NCBI RefSeq assembly: GCF_029784135.1
Contig: NC_073746.1
Coordinates: forward strand, 265,011,598-265,075,597
Origin: Toxorhynchites rutilus septentrionalis
Taxonomy: Eukaryota > Arthropoda > Insecta > Diptera > Culicidae
Length of the DNA: 64,000 nt
Reading direction: 5' to 3'
Shown: piece after piece, positions 33,220 to 44,712 of the stretch
Layout of the letters: each line of letters begins with the position of its first letter
How positions within the stretch are numbered: the stretch's first letter is position 1
Made by a program: the position numbers and the translations under genes
Notes under the pieces: model-generated
Databases searched by the model: none
What the model was told of the DNA's origin: nothing
Seen by the model: the letters and a program-made list of their open reading frames with translations, nothing else

Positions 33220-34565
33220 TTTTTTGTTTCTATTTTAAGGATTAGACTAACAGAGAATCGCAGTCCCATGAAACGGCAATGGCGGCCACTGGCCCAAAAC
33301 GATCATGATTGATTATGTATAATATTGATTTGTTGATATTTTGAATATAAAATAATAACTGTAATGTTTTTCTAATATTGCAGAGTTGGTTTTTGTAATT
33401 CAAACATTCGCAATTGGAGGACAAGACCCAAATCAGGACGACAGTTACATCGAATAAGGCCATTGATCTTTTGTGTTTTACGTAATAGATATTTTCAATG
33501 ATATTGTTTTGAAGACATCCTTTAAATGAAAGAATATTTAAATTCAAATAAGGAAAAAATGAATCTATCATTGCAAAGCTTTGAAATTAATAATTTTTAA
33601 ATTATTCTCTAGTTTTTTTTCCATAATTTTGACATCCTAAAGAAAATCTGAATCATTTTCTGCTTTGGGCAAATTCCTTGAAACTTGATGAGTTTCATAT
33701 GAAAATTGTTCCATATGAAAATTATGCTTCTGACCGACGCTACTGACCAGTTTCTGTTTAAATAATTATATCGAACCTCATGTCCCGTATATAAAATTAC
33801 ACGAGAATGGGAAGGATAAGAGGATTAAACTTCAGAATCCCATATGGGAGTAGCTCAGATTATACTGATCATGAGATGGATAAATTTGGATTTATTCTGA
33901 GATATAGAAGATATTATTCATCAAAATTGTAGAAACGGTTCTTAAAAAAATGATTCTAACGTTGACCTATACTAAATACTTCTCATTATTCAAACGAATA
34001 AGACAGAGTTGAGTACAAGAGTATGCGAGATATCGATTATTAAACTCATGATAGTCATGTAATTTATAGAAAGAGGAATTAAAATTACATTCCCATATGT
34101 TCAACCACTACATTATTCATGGAATGAGTCCGAATAGTTGGCATTGAAATACCTAATCATCGAGGTATAATCGCAAACTTGTTATTCTAAAACATACGCT
34201 CAATTAAATGGAATACTATCTCATACACTTATTAATTTTGCCTACATAACGTTCAAACGTCCGAAATTATGCAACCGACATAACGTTTAAACACCCGAAA
34301 TTATGCAACTGATATGTCTCTTATAAACGGGAATGAACTCTTTCACTCCACGGAGTTTATTTTCACACGACAATGATGATAGACACAAAAAGATTAAGTG
34401 AAGTGTAAGTGACGTGAAAGCGTTTGTTACAGTGATGTTCGTGATCCGCCCTATCGTAATTAGAACGTACTCCCACGTTTTATTGGGTGTGCAACTAGTT
34501 TCGTTCGTTTTTTTCTGCATGAGAAACACATTGATTTGAATAATAAAATGAATTAATACATTATT
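33220..34565. other. No gene recognised
   Basis: AT-rich, only small ORFs. Confidence 0.4.
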
Positions 34566-35428
34566 CAAATTATTGGGCATTGCCAGCCACTATTTTTCCC
34601 ACCTTTCTGGTAATTCACGGATTCCGTTGCGAGAGAAGCGTTCATATTTTGGAACCAAAGCGTTCTGCAAATGGTAGTCGGAATAGGTAAGGTTTGGCAT
34701 ATAGATTGATTGAACCAGAATTTCCCGATATTTTCCAAATAGTCTTTGACTCGAACAGCAACATGAAGTTGAGCGTTGTCATAATGGAATATTATCGAAT
34801 CGTGTGTGGTCGCATAATCTGGACGTTTTTGTCAATAGCTCGCTTTAAACGGATCAATTGTTGCGTATAGATGTCTCCATTGATCGTTTGACCAGATTTT
34901 AGCAGCTCACGGTGGATCACACCCTTTTGATCTCACCAAATACAGAGCCTTACTTTGGAATCATGGATACTCAGCTTCGGCGTTAATGTTCCTGGTTGAC
35001 CCGACTTTACATACGATCTTTTGCGATCTTTTGGATTTTCATAGTGAAACAATTTTTCAGATTCGTTCCAAAAAAGACATTTAGCAACATTCCGAACATG
35101 TAGAATTGTAGAATCCGACAAATTTGTTTCAATTCGCATGGAACATAATTTCCTTACTTTTAAATTTCTTTGCGGGTTTGAGTCGTTTGGAAATAATTTG
35201 GTGATTTATTCCCAATGATACTGCAAGCTCTGTTTATGTTTGACACGAATCATGATCGAGTGATGTCTTCAATGCCTCGTCTTCAAACTTAAATGGTACA
35301 AACCACTACCTACCAAATCTATCCGATTGTGCAGAGTCACCAAACACTTCCACAAGCAGTCGATGTTCTCTAGCTTCTTTTCCTTCCAATAGAGACAAAA
35401 AAAAACTTCCCACAACGAAATTCGACAT
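34566..35428 (-). pseudogene. mariner transposase pseudogene, heavily decayed
   Basis: From a start at 35428 the minus strand shows fragments of a mariner transposase in order but in changing frames: VVGSFF-like start, HRLLVEVFGDSAQSDR-like, ELAVSLGINHQ and a wHTH (35200-35280). YENPKDRKRSYVKSGQPGT follows near 35000, equivalent to the NPKRKKSWVKPGQP block after the first catalytic aspartate. IHRELLKSGQTINGDIYAQQ lies near 34870, then LIRLKRAIDKN, a degraded TIRYSIMTTLNFM zone, NLTYSDYHL near 34690 (the APSDYHLF block with the third aspartate), and RKVGKNSGWQCPII close to the C-terminus. Many stops and frameshifts occur. The length fits a once complete element of about 345 codons. No ends were identified. 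Confidence 0.75.
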
Positions 35429-36440
35429 TTCAACGTAGTAAAAATTTAATTTGTTGTGCAAAACTCGAAGACTTGTAAACAATATTTGTTTGAAAGATGT
35501 CTACAATTCAAGATTCAGCGAAATTAGACTGTCGCCGTTGACGATTTAGAGCACCAAAGGACATATTGTGGAAACGGAGCCAATCAAGTTGCACACTCAA
35601 TAGAAAAATAGTCACTGGCGTAAAAACAACCCAACTAGAAGCATTTGAAAAGGAAAGTGTAGCGAAACGAGACATATCTGCAAAGTATGTTCCGTGAATG
35701 CCATACAGCCATACCAAACCAAATTTTAAAACTGTTATAAATTACAAACAAAGTTTAATTTTAATCAATTCATTCAGAATAATAGAATTAATTGTGGTTT
35801 ATTCAAAATGTTTTATTTTAATGGAAAACTAAAAAAAGTAATCGGTGGCATGACATAGTTTCTGTGTAAAATTGCCGGTCAAAAACTGTGCGGTCCAATA
35901 TCTACCACTTTTTTAAATGAGTTTATTACCAAGTCTATATCTATCTAGTAATAGGTGGAGACGAGTGGCGAAAGAAATATATAGAAGAAAAAAAAAGGGG
36001 AAACTTAATTTCTATCTGAAATATGTGACGATCTGCTATGAACATCACAATGTAAGGATCAACGTCAGGAACGTTTCTCTGTTCTACCAATATTATATTG
36101 CTTAGCCCGAAACGGTCAAAATAATGAATAACACTAAATTGGTAACTATTAGTAACGATGAACCATCACGAAAAGCATATAAAAAGGCAAGATTGCAACG
36201 ATGAATTCCGTGTAACTGCTACCAAAAACATAACTGAATTAGATATGTTCAGTTTGTACAAAACTTTCGTAATCGTCAGACTGAGAAGTGGCCTTTCCAA
36301 AAATCTCACTTACCAATATTGCTTTGCTTGCCACACAAGATCCCACGACCAAATGCTAAAGTCATCATCTCCTGCAGTCCATTATTCTCCGTAGGGGTTA
36401 TTTTTGTTTGTTTGTTACCTGCAGTGATTGAAACCTCCCT
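35429..36440. other. No gene recognised
   Basis: AT-rich sequence with small ORFs only. The upstream flank of the mariner relic shows no clear terminal repeat. Confidence 0.4.
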
Positions 36441-36763
36441 CATCATATCACACTAACCACCTCCTCACGAATCGGGGCTAGGGCTCTCACTCGATGGTTC
36501 ATGCCTTAATCCGTAGCGGTGTGTGCGTTCGGTACTGCGCTCATTGAAGTAAGTCGCCGTCCTCGTCGCATTTTTTTCCATTTTTGAAACCTATAGTCTC
36601 TGGAGTCTCCGAGTGAGCGGCACTGACTATCTCGTGTTCGAACTGGTCCGAGATCGCACCCGCGCGCGGTGTTGGGTAACGTGAAGAAAGCTGGGCTCTC
36701 GAGACGTCAGTTAGGGTTACGGTGCGTTTGGAACAAGAGGTGTCCACTGTTTCGTAGATCGCG
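36440..36763 (+). promoter_or_regulatory. Candidate core promoter and short first exon
   Basis: The block is locally GC-rich. It contains an arthropod initiator TCAGTT at 36707-36712. A downstream promoter element-like AGAGGT lies at +28 to +33 from the initiator A and matches RGWYVT at 5 of 6 positions. A donor-like GCG/GTGAGA follows at 36763/36764. Together these suggest a TATA-less promoter with a short noncoding exon on the + strand, possibly for another Pak isoform or an unrelated transcript. No coding sequence is linked. Confidence 0.35.
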
Positions 36764-37654
36764 GTGAGAAAGTATGCTTTTTTGACAATATTTTGTACAT
36801 AATGTCGGAGGAGACTAGTTCTTTTGATCGTTGGGGTTAGTGGGTGTGATAGCGCAGGGAAAACTCGCAGTACAAGAAATTGTGTTGTGATAGCGAGTGT
36901 TGATTCGAGCTAAGCTGAATGAGCTTTATCACGGTCATACTGATGAAAAGAGTGCAATAAATAGTTTTGTTTATTTTCATGTTTACGCAAATCAGCACAA
37001 CAGTGGTTTCGATAAGTGATAAAATTAATAATTGTGTATAATGGTATTCGATTGTACATCGAGTTACATTTGCTGTATATCTTGTGCATAATTAACCTTA
37101 CGTAGAATGCATCTTTCGAAAAATGTTTATGCAAGATGATTTTCACTTCAACGTAGCGAATACTGGTGAGTAGAAAATGGGACGTTAAATCGCACGGCTA
37201 ACAATAATGTATTTATTCAACAATTCCCATTCATCCCGTTAAAATTGAACTCTTAATTCCAACCCGATGAGTAATGATAAATTGTTGAATAATTAACTTT
37301 ATCTTGAAAATGCGAGGTTGTATCTTTGTGATATGAAAGTATTGCTGCAATGCATGAAAATCTGTAATTATTGTTGTGATAGACTAACACCTTATTGGTT
37401 TGTTTCAAAATAATGAAAATGGTAGTTAAATGAGGAATTGGTTACCTAACATGGTGAAGAATGGGTGCTTTTCCACTTTTCCACCACTATTGTATTTAAC
37501 ACCGCGCAATTTTTGATTGACCGACTATTGCAATACAATTGCCTTTTCAATTCGCATATAATAATAATTTATTACATAATGCAGTTCGATGCTATTTATC
37601 TATTGATTATAATACATAGAGGAGAATGGTAAGAATCGAATAGTTTTTATCCCT
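36764..37654. other. No gene recognised
   Basis: AT-rich, only small ORFs. Confidence 0.4.
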
Positions 37655-37838
37655 AGAACGCAACATTGTTGTTGCTAGTGTAATATTTTTCTTCTCTATT
37701 ATAGTTACTTTCAACATATTTCGGCTGGTTCGTCACTTTTACTTCCATTTTTGAAAGAATGTCGGGAGTGAGAATTGAACTCGTGATCTCTGCGTGAGAG
37801 GTATGGATTTTACCACTACGCCAGATCGCCTCCACCTA
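37655..37838 (-). mobile_element. tRNA-derived SINE
   Basis: Minus strand: GGAGGCGATCTGGCGTAGTG then GTAAAATCCATACCTCTCACG, and GAGTTCAATTCTCACTCCCG as the B-box arm. This gives a nearly complete tRNA-like head with an A box (TGGCGTAGTGG). A body follows with AAATGGAAGTAAAAGTGACG and ACCAGCCGAAATATGTTGAA. The head-plus-body layout and the lost acceptor stem mark a SINE, not a tRNA gene. It ends in AGAAGAAAAATATTACACT without a long A tail. Confidence 0.65.
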
Positions 37839-38539
37839 GTGTAATATAAAATATCGTTACGAAGAATTACAATGGTTAAACACGCGCCACATGCAGGCTC
37901 GATTTATCCGTAATTTGGTTGTGGTTTTGCATGTAGGTCATGTAGTGAAAGTTTTTGCTAATACTTACCTTTTTTAGTGACATTTCTTGAATGCAGGGAT
38001 TATAATTCTGGCTTGAAAAGTATAGGAATTAATAATAGTGATGATAATGCCTCAACATCACCTTCAGAATAACATCTTATAAGAACGGATTTTTTTCTGA
38101 TACGTAATCAAGTCGCCGCATTTGTTGTTTGTCCTTCATTATGCATTTCTACAACTTTACAATAATTTTATTGTGATTCACAACGCTAAGCTGGTTGAAA
38201 AGTTCGCGTAGCAACATCTATATTCCAGTAGTTGAAATAAGCTTTTTTTACGTGATTTTATTTTACGGGATTTTTTTAAGCGATTCTCTTGAAATAACGC
38301 GATTTACTCGAAATTGCGCCATTTTTTTAAGTGATTTGGCACTGTGTTATTTGGCATAAGAAATCAAATTAAGTATTAATGAATGACGCAAGGTAATACC
38401 TACGTACTTCTTATTCTTTGTATCATAGAGGCTTCAAATTTTAAGTTTTATCGCATCTAGACATGAAAAAGATCAATAAAAATCAACCAGCTAACGCGGT
38501 GGTCTTTTTGTAGCTGATACACTATGGTCACATGTGGTT

Positions 38540-38770
38540 ATAAATTTGTTTCGCTACCACCATTATTACACGTTTCTAATGAACACAACGCAACACTATG
38601 TTACGCGAAAAATAAACATTTAAAAACGCATATAAAACAACAACAATGTGTGCATATGATGCAAAAATATACAAACACTCTTTACCAAACGACGCAGTAG
38701 ATTATTGATTCGAGCCACTACCTATGATTTAGAATTGCGAACTAAATCGCATCGCTATATGCGCCATCAT
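38540..38770 (+). repeat. Dispersed repeat, copy 1 (paired with 43340)
   Basis: Shares CACCACCATTATxAC, ACAACAATGTGTGC, CATGATGxAAAAATA, ACACTCTxxACCAAACG and AATTGCGAACxAAATCGCA with 43340-43560 in the same order. Family unknown. Confidence 0.5.
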
Positions 38771-40486
38771 TCATTCAAAACACAGTATCGTTTATCAGGC
38801 ATTTGCTCTTAGGCCGCTATGTGTGCCATTAACACTAAAATAAGACTGCTAGAGAAAGAGAGACTGTATGAGGGATGGAATGGAAAATGGAAAACGTAGT
38901 CCTAAGTCAAAACCGGAAACATTTTTGAAAAACTTCTCAGTTATTATTTAAATTATCCAATATATCCAATTGTCCAAACAAAACTTTGGGAGAGTTTCCA
39001 ATGTATTATTCACAGTTTGTCCAAATTTTAATAAATTTGAAAATCAGATAAAATCAGAATTGTTTAAGAAAATCAGACAAAGAAAGTATTTGGAATATTA
39101 GCTTCATTGTGTGTAGCTCAAACTTTCCTGTGTGTTTTTGAATGGGAAAGTATGGAAATTCCAAATTCCGTGGTTTCTGTTATTACCACAAAAAATCATC
39201 CGATTATTTCTTCTACCTTTTCAAAGTCAAATACAAAATCAATCAATCCGCAGAAGTAAACCTTGTAAATCTCGATTTATATTACATACTCATAATCCGA
39301 ACGAAGCATAATTAGAATGGAATCGATCATGTTCCATCTTATACAAAGAAAATAACATATTCATTATCATCTGTTTGCTTAATCTCCACCAAGTTCAAAC
39401 AAAAACGATGGTCGAGTCTCGGGGGGCAATACATGCGCATTAACAGCTTTTGAAACAACACAATAGAATGGGAGGACACCAGCCGTAGAGTATACATGAA
39501 ACTAGTATACTATGAAATTCAAAACAAAAGTTATCTGCTCTTGCAAAAAAAAGTGTTGACACATTCTTATGTTGACTATTGTTTGTTGGCATGGTCGAAA
39601 TAATAATTTATATTCATAGCAGCTGACCCACTTGTGGAGAACCAGTGAACACGTGTGATCTGTGTTGAATTATTGATTATGGGGTAGCACTGATTTTGCC
39701 TTAAGACAACAACAAAGTCGAACGACCTAAACTCCTGTGAAGGCCACTGTGCAAATACAATGTTTTTTCTACATACATTTTTTGTTCGCATTTTGGTCGA
39801 CAGCCATCCAACATAATTTTGTGTTCCCATATCCGTAGCTATTCGTACCTGTTCATTATAAAGACACATTCCTCACGATCTTTGGCACACTTGCACCTTC
39901 TTATCTGGCCCAAGTTTAGTCTCAGTTCAAGCATGTACATTTACCCATGCAAGGGGGAAGCTTCAAGATTCCATTCACAGATATCATGCGAACATGGTTC
40001 ACTCTCTAGCGTGTAATTGTGTTACATGATTGCAAATGTTGCTGCGAGTGGACAAGAATGTCATTTAATTTGTTTTTAACCTCACTGTGCGGTGCTCTGA
40101 TGTAACCCGTTTCGTAATGAATAGATAGATGTATGGAGCGAACGCGTTCTTGTCTCTAAGCTTGAAAAACGTGCGTTCGAAAGTCGTCGAGGATCACTTT
40201 CTCGTTACAGTGATTTATATGTTCGAGTTGTACCTATCGGACTCGTATGTCCAGATGGCTATCAGTCTTTTTTGTCTGAAGTACTGCAACCAATGAAGTG
40301 TGGAATTCTCCTTATTGAAACATGAGTGTAAAATTGACATTCTATGATGTAATAAAGATCTACAATTATGGACAGTTTGTACTGATTTTTCTGAACGCGC
40401 TATGCTCTTAGAAATATACACTCGACAAAAAAAATAGAGAAACAGTCAGTCAGAAACACAAACAGTCGAAAATTTTAAGTGAAAAA
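38771..40486. other. No gene recognised
   Basis: Small ORFs (up to 97 codons) without domains. Confidence 0.4.
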
Positions 40487-40676
40487 AAATTTTGATGTCA
40501 AATGTCTTGAATTGCATTACTCGTCGAGATTTACTGTTATCTCGAAAAAAAAAGTTGTACTTAGTCTTTTTCCGTCTGAAAAATTGATTTTTGACAAAAA
40601 AATTTTATTGGATAACTGTAAATCTTGACGTGTCATGCAATTTTGAGACATTTGACATCAAAAAAAATTTGAAAAC
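40487..40676. repeat. Short foldback repeat
   Basis: AATTTTGATGTCAAATGTCT, then GAATTGCATTAC and GAGATTTACTGTTAT, is inverted about 60 bp later as ATAACTGTAAATCTTGACG, CATGCAATTTTGAGACATTT and GACATCAAAAAAAATTT. Arms are about 57-60 bp at roughly 85-90% identity. MITE-like. Confidence 0.6.
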
Positions 40677-40934
40677 CACGATTTTCAGTGATTTTTCGGT
40701 TTTCAAAAAACTCAAATTGTAATGTTTGGTAAACTGTGTCATACGGCCTTTTTTCGGAGAAGTATTTTTTTGTAATCTTGGGCGATCGTAGACGAGTGTC
40801 TGCGCCTGCAATTTCCGATAAATCTACACCATAATTTTTAAAGTCAATGAACAGATCACTTCTCGAACATCTCTGAAATTGAGCCTCAAGACGTAATGAT
40901 GGGTTCGTTTTATAAGGTTCCCATTTTTGGGTCT

Positions 40935-41010
40935 TTATTTTGATACAAAAAAGGGGTGTGGGTTATGTCGGGGACATAACCGAAGAGACGTAGGACTACA
41001 CGAAGGTTAA
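40935..41010 (+). repeat. Dispersed repeat carrying the TAGGACTA motif, copy 2
   Basis: GGGTTATGTCGGGGACATAA then CCGAAGAGACGTAGGACTAC parallels 4336-4395. Confidence 0.5.
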
Positions 41011-41209
41011 TAGTTAATATTTTTTATAAATATATAAATATTTGAAGCATGAAGTGTTGATGGCTTGCTGTCTAGAGCGACACTGAAACACTAAATTTAT
41101 TTAATAATTAATATTAAAACATCAATTTTCAATCGAAGAACACAGTTTTCACCGCTGTAAAATATTTTCTTCATATCCACCTTGAAATTCGCTGCGCTTT
41201 AACGCCACT

Positions 41210-42640
41210 TCTATATCTATAAAAATGGATATCTGTCTGTCTGATTCTTATGGACTCGGAAACTACTGAACCGATCAACATGAAAATTGGTATGTAGGGG
41301 TTTTTGGGGCAGGGGAAGGTTTTCGTGATAGTTTGAGTCCCCTCCCCCCTCTCTAAGGGGGGCTGCCATACAAATTAAACTCAAATTTATGCATCACTCG
41401 AAAATTATTCAAGCAAATGAAACAAAATTAGGCTTATTGAGGTTTTAGGGTGCAATGAATGTTTCTATAGTGGTTAGACTATCCACCCCCCTCTCTAAGG
41501 GGGGGGGGCTGCATTACTCGAAAATTAATCAAGAAAATGGAGCCAAATTTGGCATGTGGAGGTTTTAGGGTACAATAAATGTTTTTACGGTGGTTAGATA
41601 CTCCTCCCCCTCTCTTAGGTGGGGCTGCCATAAAAATGAAAAACAAATTTCTGCATAACTCGAGAATTAATCAAGCAAATGAAACCAAATATGGCAAGTG
41701 GCGGTTTTAGGGTGCAATAAATGTTTTTACGGTGGTTAGACCCTCCACCCGCCTCTCTAAGGGGCAGCTGCCATACGAATGAAAGACAAATTTCTGCATA
41801 ATTCGAAAACTAATCAAGCAAATGGAAACAAATTAGGCATATGGAGGTGTTAGGGTACAATAAATGTTTCTATGGTGGTTAAACACTCCATCCTAAGAAG
41901 GGGAGGGGCTGCTATACTAATGAAATACATATTACAGGGGGCACACAAACACAAACTTCTGCATAACTCGAGAGCCATACAAATGAAATACATATTACAG
42001 GGGGCATACAAACACAAACTTCTGCATAACTCGAGAATGGAGAGGGAGTCCCATAAAAATATTACACATATTTCAACCAAAAATAATCCAACCAAACATG
42101 ACAATTGCAAATTTTCGGAAAACTCTGAAGTAAAAAGGTAAAATTCAGAAAATTAAATTCCCATTTGTTCTACAATTACATAGTGACAAGTGCTGTTAGT
42201 CCATTTGATAGATTTTAATGAGATGAAACGCACTCCTATCTTCTTCTATCTATACCAATTAAAAAGTAACGCCGAATGTGTTGATAAGAGCAGAACTCGA
42301 GGAAGGAATAGTCCGATTTAGGGCTGTCTTTATTCTATCATATTTTCTGTAGAAAACACTTATTCCATGTAACAGAGAAACATGTTATTTGCAAGTGGTT
42401 GAAAAATCTTGAACGAGAATTGTGTCTGAAAATAATCTGATATTATAATTATGAGTGTTGTTAGAAATACTGGGATTTTTATAGTAAAAAGTAAATTCAA
42501 CGAGGTCCATCAGAAGATCAATCAATGAACAGTTCTGCGATTGGACCCATGAACTTGCTTCTAGTAGGAAAACGTGAATGGTTGAAGGTATTGACAAAAA
42601 ACTAAATTCTGGGCGGGACGAAGTTTGCCGGGTCAGCTAG
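41210..42640 (+). mobile_element. Complete Helitron-like non-autonomous element
   Basis: It starts TCTATATCTATAAAAATGG and ends GCCGGGTCAGCTAG. This is the 5'-TC...CTAG-3' end pair of the Helitron type, with no inverted repeats. Inside, a unit of about 118-142 bp recurs four to five times between 41340 and 41900 (AAGCAAATGxAACCAAATxxGGC, GGTTTTAGGGTGCAATAAAT, GTGGTTAGAC, CCCTCTCTAAGGGG). The last 400 bp is unique and also present, inverted, in the copy at 35-500. There is no Rep/helicase ORF, so it depends on an autonomous partner. Mobilisation class is inferred from the ends only. Confidence 0.65.
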
Positions 42641-43248
42641 TATTACATAAAAACTCATATGCTATTAGGAATATCATTTTAAAACTCATCGAACTTTTTG
42701 AAAAAACTCTTTAGTGAAAATTTTGGTGACCCCCAAAAATTGCCATTCTGCTGAAAAGAGAGTCGTGCCGCCACTGTCGACCTAAATAAGGCGAATATAT
42801 TTTGTTCCACCAGCACCAATAGAGCCCCACAGACTGCATACTTTTTATCGGCCGATAGTTTAGTCGGCTTCTTAATCAGTACGGAGAGGTTATACTAATT
42901 ACACCAATTACACCACTTATTATACTAATACAGTTGGGTCGGTTTTGGCACTAGCAAGCCAATCCGACCAAACTATCGGTCGATAAAAAAATCTGCAGAC
43001 TACGGGGGCCCTTATTCCACATTGCGATACAGTGTTTCAATCGAATAATATTGCGTCATTGTTAGATCGATAACGCGATTGCAGAGACTTACGGATGCTT
43101 TTACTGCTGTTGATGATGATGATGATTTTGTGTCTATTCATTTTGGTGCTTTTGTTACCTGTTGCCCCTGTTATTTCGTTCATGGTATTAACTACTTCCC
43201 GGTTAGAAAATCGCTTTGCGGCGAACTGAAGAGTTTAAAGCTGGCTTT
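42641..43248. other. No gene recognised
   Basis: AT-rich. GGCGAATATATTTTGTTCCA near 42791 resembles the sequence near 43345. ATCGGCCGATAGTTTAGTCGG near 42848 and ACTATCGGTCGATAAAAAA near 42973 may be decayed MITE ends. Confidence 0.35.
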
Positions 43249-43316
43249 AAAATGTATTACAAGCCCCACCTCTAAATGATTATCCACATTTAGAGGTGGG
43301 GCTTGTAATACATTTT
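43249..43316. repeat. Perfect 30-bp-stem hairpin
   Basis: A 30-bp left arm (43249-43278, from AAAATGTATTACAAGCCCCA to CTCTAAATG) is exactly inverted at 43287-43316 around an 8-nt loop (ATTATCCA). No mismatch was seen. Confidence 0.95.
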
Positions 43317-43339
43317 GTTCGCGCATGACACATGCACAG

Positions 43340-43560
43340 CCACAAGCGAATATATATTTGTTCCATCACCACCATTATACCGAATTTCATGCCCACTTCA
43401 ATTATGTTTGACAACACATGAAAATAACAACAATGTGTGCGCATGATGTAAAAATAAATACACAAGCACTCTCCATCAAACGGCGTGAAAACCGACACGA
43501 CGCATCCTCTCATCTCCACCTTGGATTTGAAGTTGCGAACAAAATCGCACAACAGTTTGT
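43340..43560 (+). repeat. Dispersed repeat, copy 2 (paired with 38540)
   Basis: Homologous to 38540-38770. It begins just after the 30-bp hairpin. Confidence 0.5.
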
Positions 43561-43572
43561 AACATCAGAATG

Positions 43573-43935
43573 GCGTTTTTATATCCAATAAGTTGCAAAC
43601 GAGCGGCACTTGAATTGTAATATTGCCTCTCTCCACTGTGTTCTTAGAACGAACATCGCATTGATATTCCGAATGAGCGCCCCCTTAATCGCAAGGATAT
43701 ATAACAATTGTGCTAGGCCGTTACATTTTTTGTTCGTTATCGACAGCAAGGGACGGAAGTAACAGAAATGCATAGAAACGAATGTATGGTAAAATGAGAT
43801 GCTTCCAGTGTTTGTTAATTTACACCATTTACGGATCTAAGGAGTCGTCATGTGTACTATATCACAATTTTTTTTGAGAAATACAGATTCGATTGATATG
43901 CAAAGCATCAAAATCCATCTGCAGTATAAATAGAA
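43573..43935 (+). repeat. Duplicated segment, uninterrupted copy
   Basis: Runs from TATATCCAATAAGTTGCAAA through GAACGAACATCGCATTGATA, AATTTACACCATTTACGGAT and CAGATTCGATTGATA. The same sequence recurs at 43979 and is split there by an insertion. It contains an intact TTAA inside TTTGTTAATTTACACC at the place where the second copy carries the insertion. Confidence 0.9.
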
Positions 43936-43978
43936 TGTTATTTAGTTATATAGCGAATATGGAGTTATAATAGCGAAT

Positions 43979-44224
43979 GGCTTTTTCATATCCAATAAGT
44001 TGCAAATGAGCGGAGCTTGAATTGTAATATTGCCTCTCTACACTGTGTTCTTAGAACGAACATTGCATTGATATTTCGAATGAGCGCCCCCTTAATCGCA
44101 GGGATATATAACAATTGTGCTTCGCCGTTTCATTTTTTGTTCGTTATCGACAGCAAGGGACGGAAGGGACAGAAATGCATAGAACAAATGTATGGTGAAA
44201 TGAGATTCTTCCAGTTCTTGTTAA
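43979..44224 (+). repeat. Duplicated segment, interrupted copy, left part
   Basis: About 90% identical to the first part of 43573-43935. It ends in TTAA at 44221-44224 where the insertion begins. Confidence 0.9.
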
Positions 44225-44604
44225 CCGTTTGAATACGGGAGAGCGCGATAGCACTCCTCTTGTTGTATGCGAAAAGTGCGGGGAGCGCGATAGCGCTCTT
44301 CTTGTTCTATGTTATTATTTTGACTTAGCACCTCTTAACATAGGATTTCATCTTTCGGGGACATTTTTTAAAGAGGACTTCACGCGCTTTGTGCAGCAAT
44401 CCATAATTTTGAATGAAATTGTTTAAATATTATTTTTCATTATTTTAAAAAAAAATATTTATGTATAGATAACGAAGTTTATGTTAGTTAATATTAGAAA
44501 CCTCACTTTTTTGTGTTTTTTTTCCTATTAATACAAGTTTTGTGACCTAATCAGTTTTCTAAGCTCTTTAGTATTTTAACAAAATTTGCTCCGCACTCAA
44601 ACGG
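44225..44604. mobile_element. 380-bp piggyBac-like MITE with TTAA duplication
   Basis: The ends are CCGTTTGAATACGGGAG and, as inverse complement of the right end, CCGTTTGAGTGCGGAGC, an imperfect terminal inverted repeat. TTAA flanks both sides (44221-44224 and 44605-44608), and the paralogous copy at 43573-43935 has a single TTAA at the same point. Internally GGAGAGCGCGATAGCACTCC recurs as GGAGCGCGATAGCGCTC. There is no transposase. TTAA duplication is the hallmark of piggyBac-type insertion. Confidence 0.85.
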
Positions 44605-44712
44605 TTAATTTACACCATTTACGGATCTAAGGAGTCATAATGTGTACTATATCACTTTTTTTTGGGAAATACAGATTCGATTGATAGATACAAAGCATCA
44701 AAACCCGTCGGC
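44605..44712 (+). repeat. Duplicated segment, interrupted copy, right part
   Basis: Continues the 43979 copy after the MITE (TTAATTTACACCATTTACGG, GATTCGATTGATA, CAAAGCATCAAAA). Confidence 0.88.

Noticed and set aside
37738..37838. Possible functional tRNA (minus strand) with A and B boxes
   Set aside because: The acceptor stem does not pair and a SINE body follows directly.
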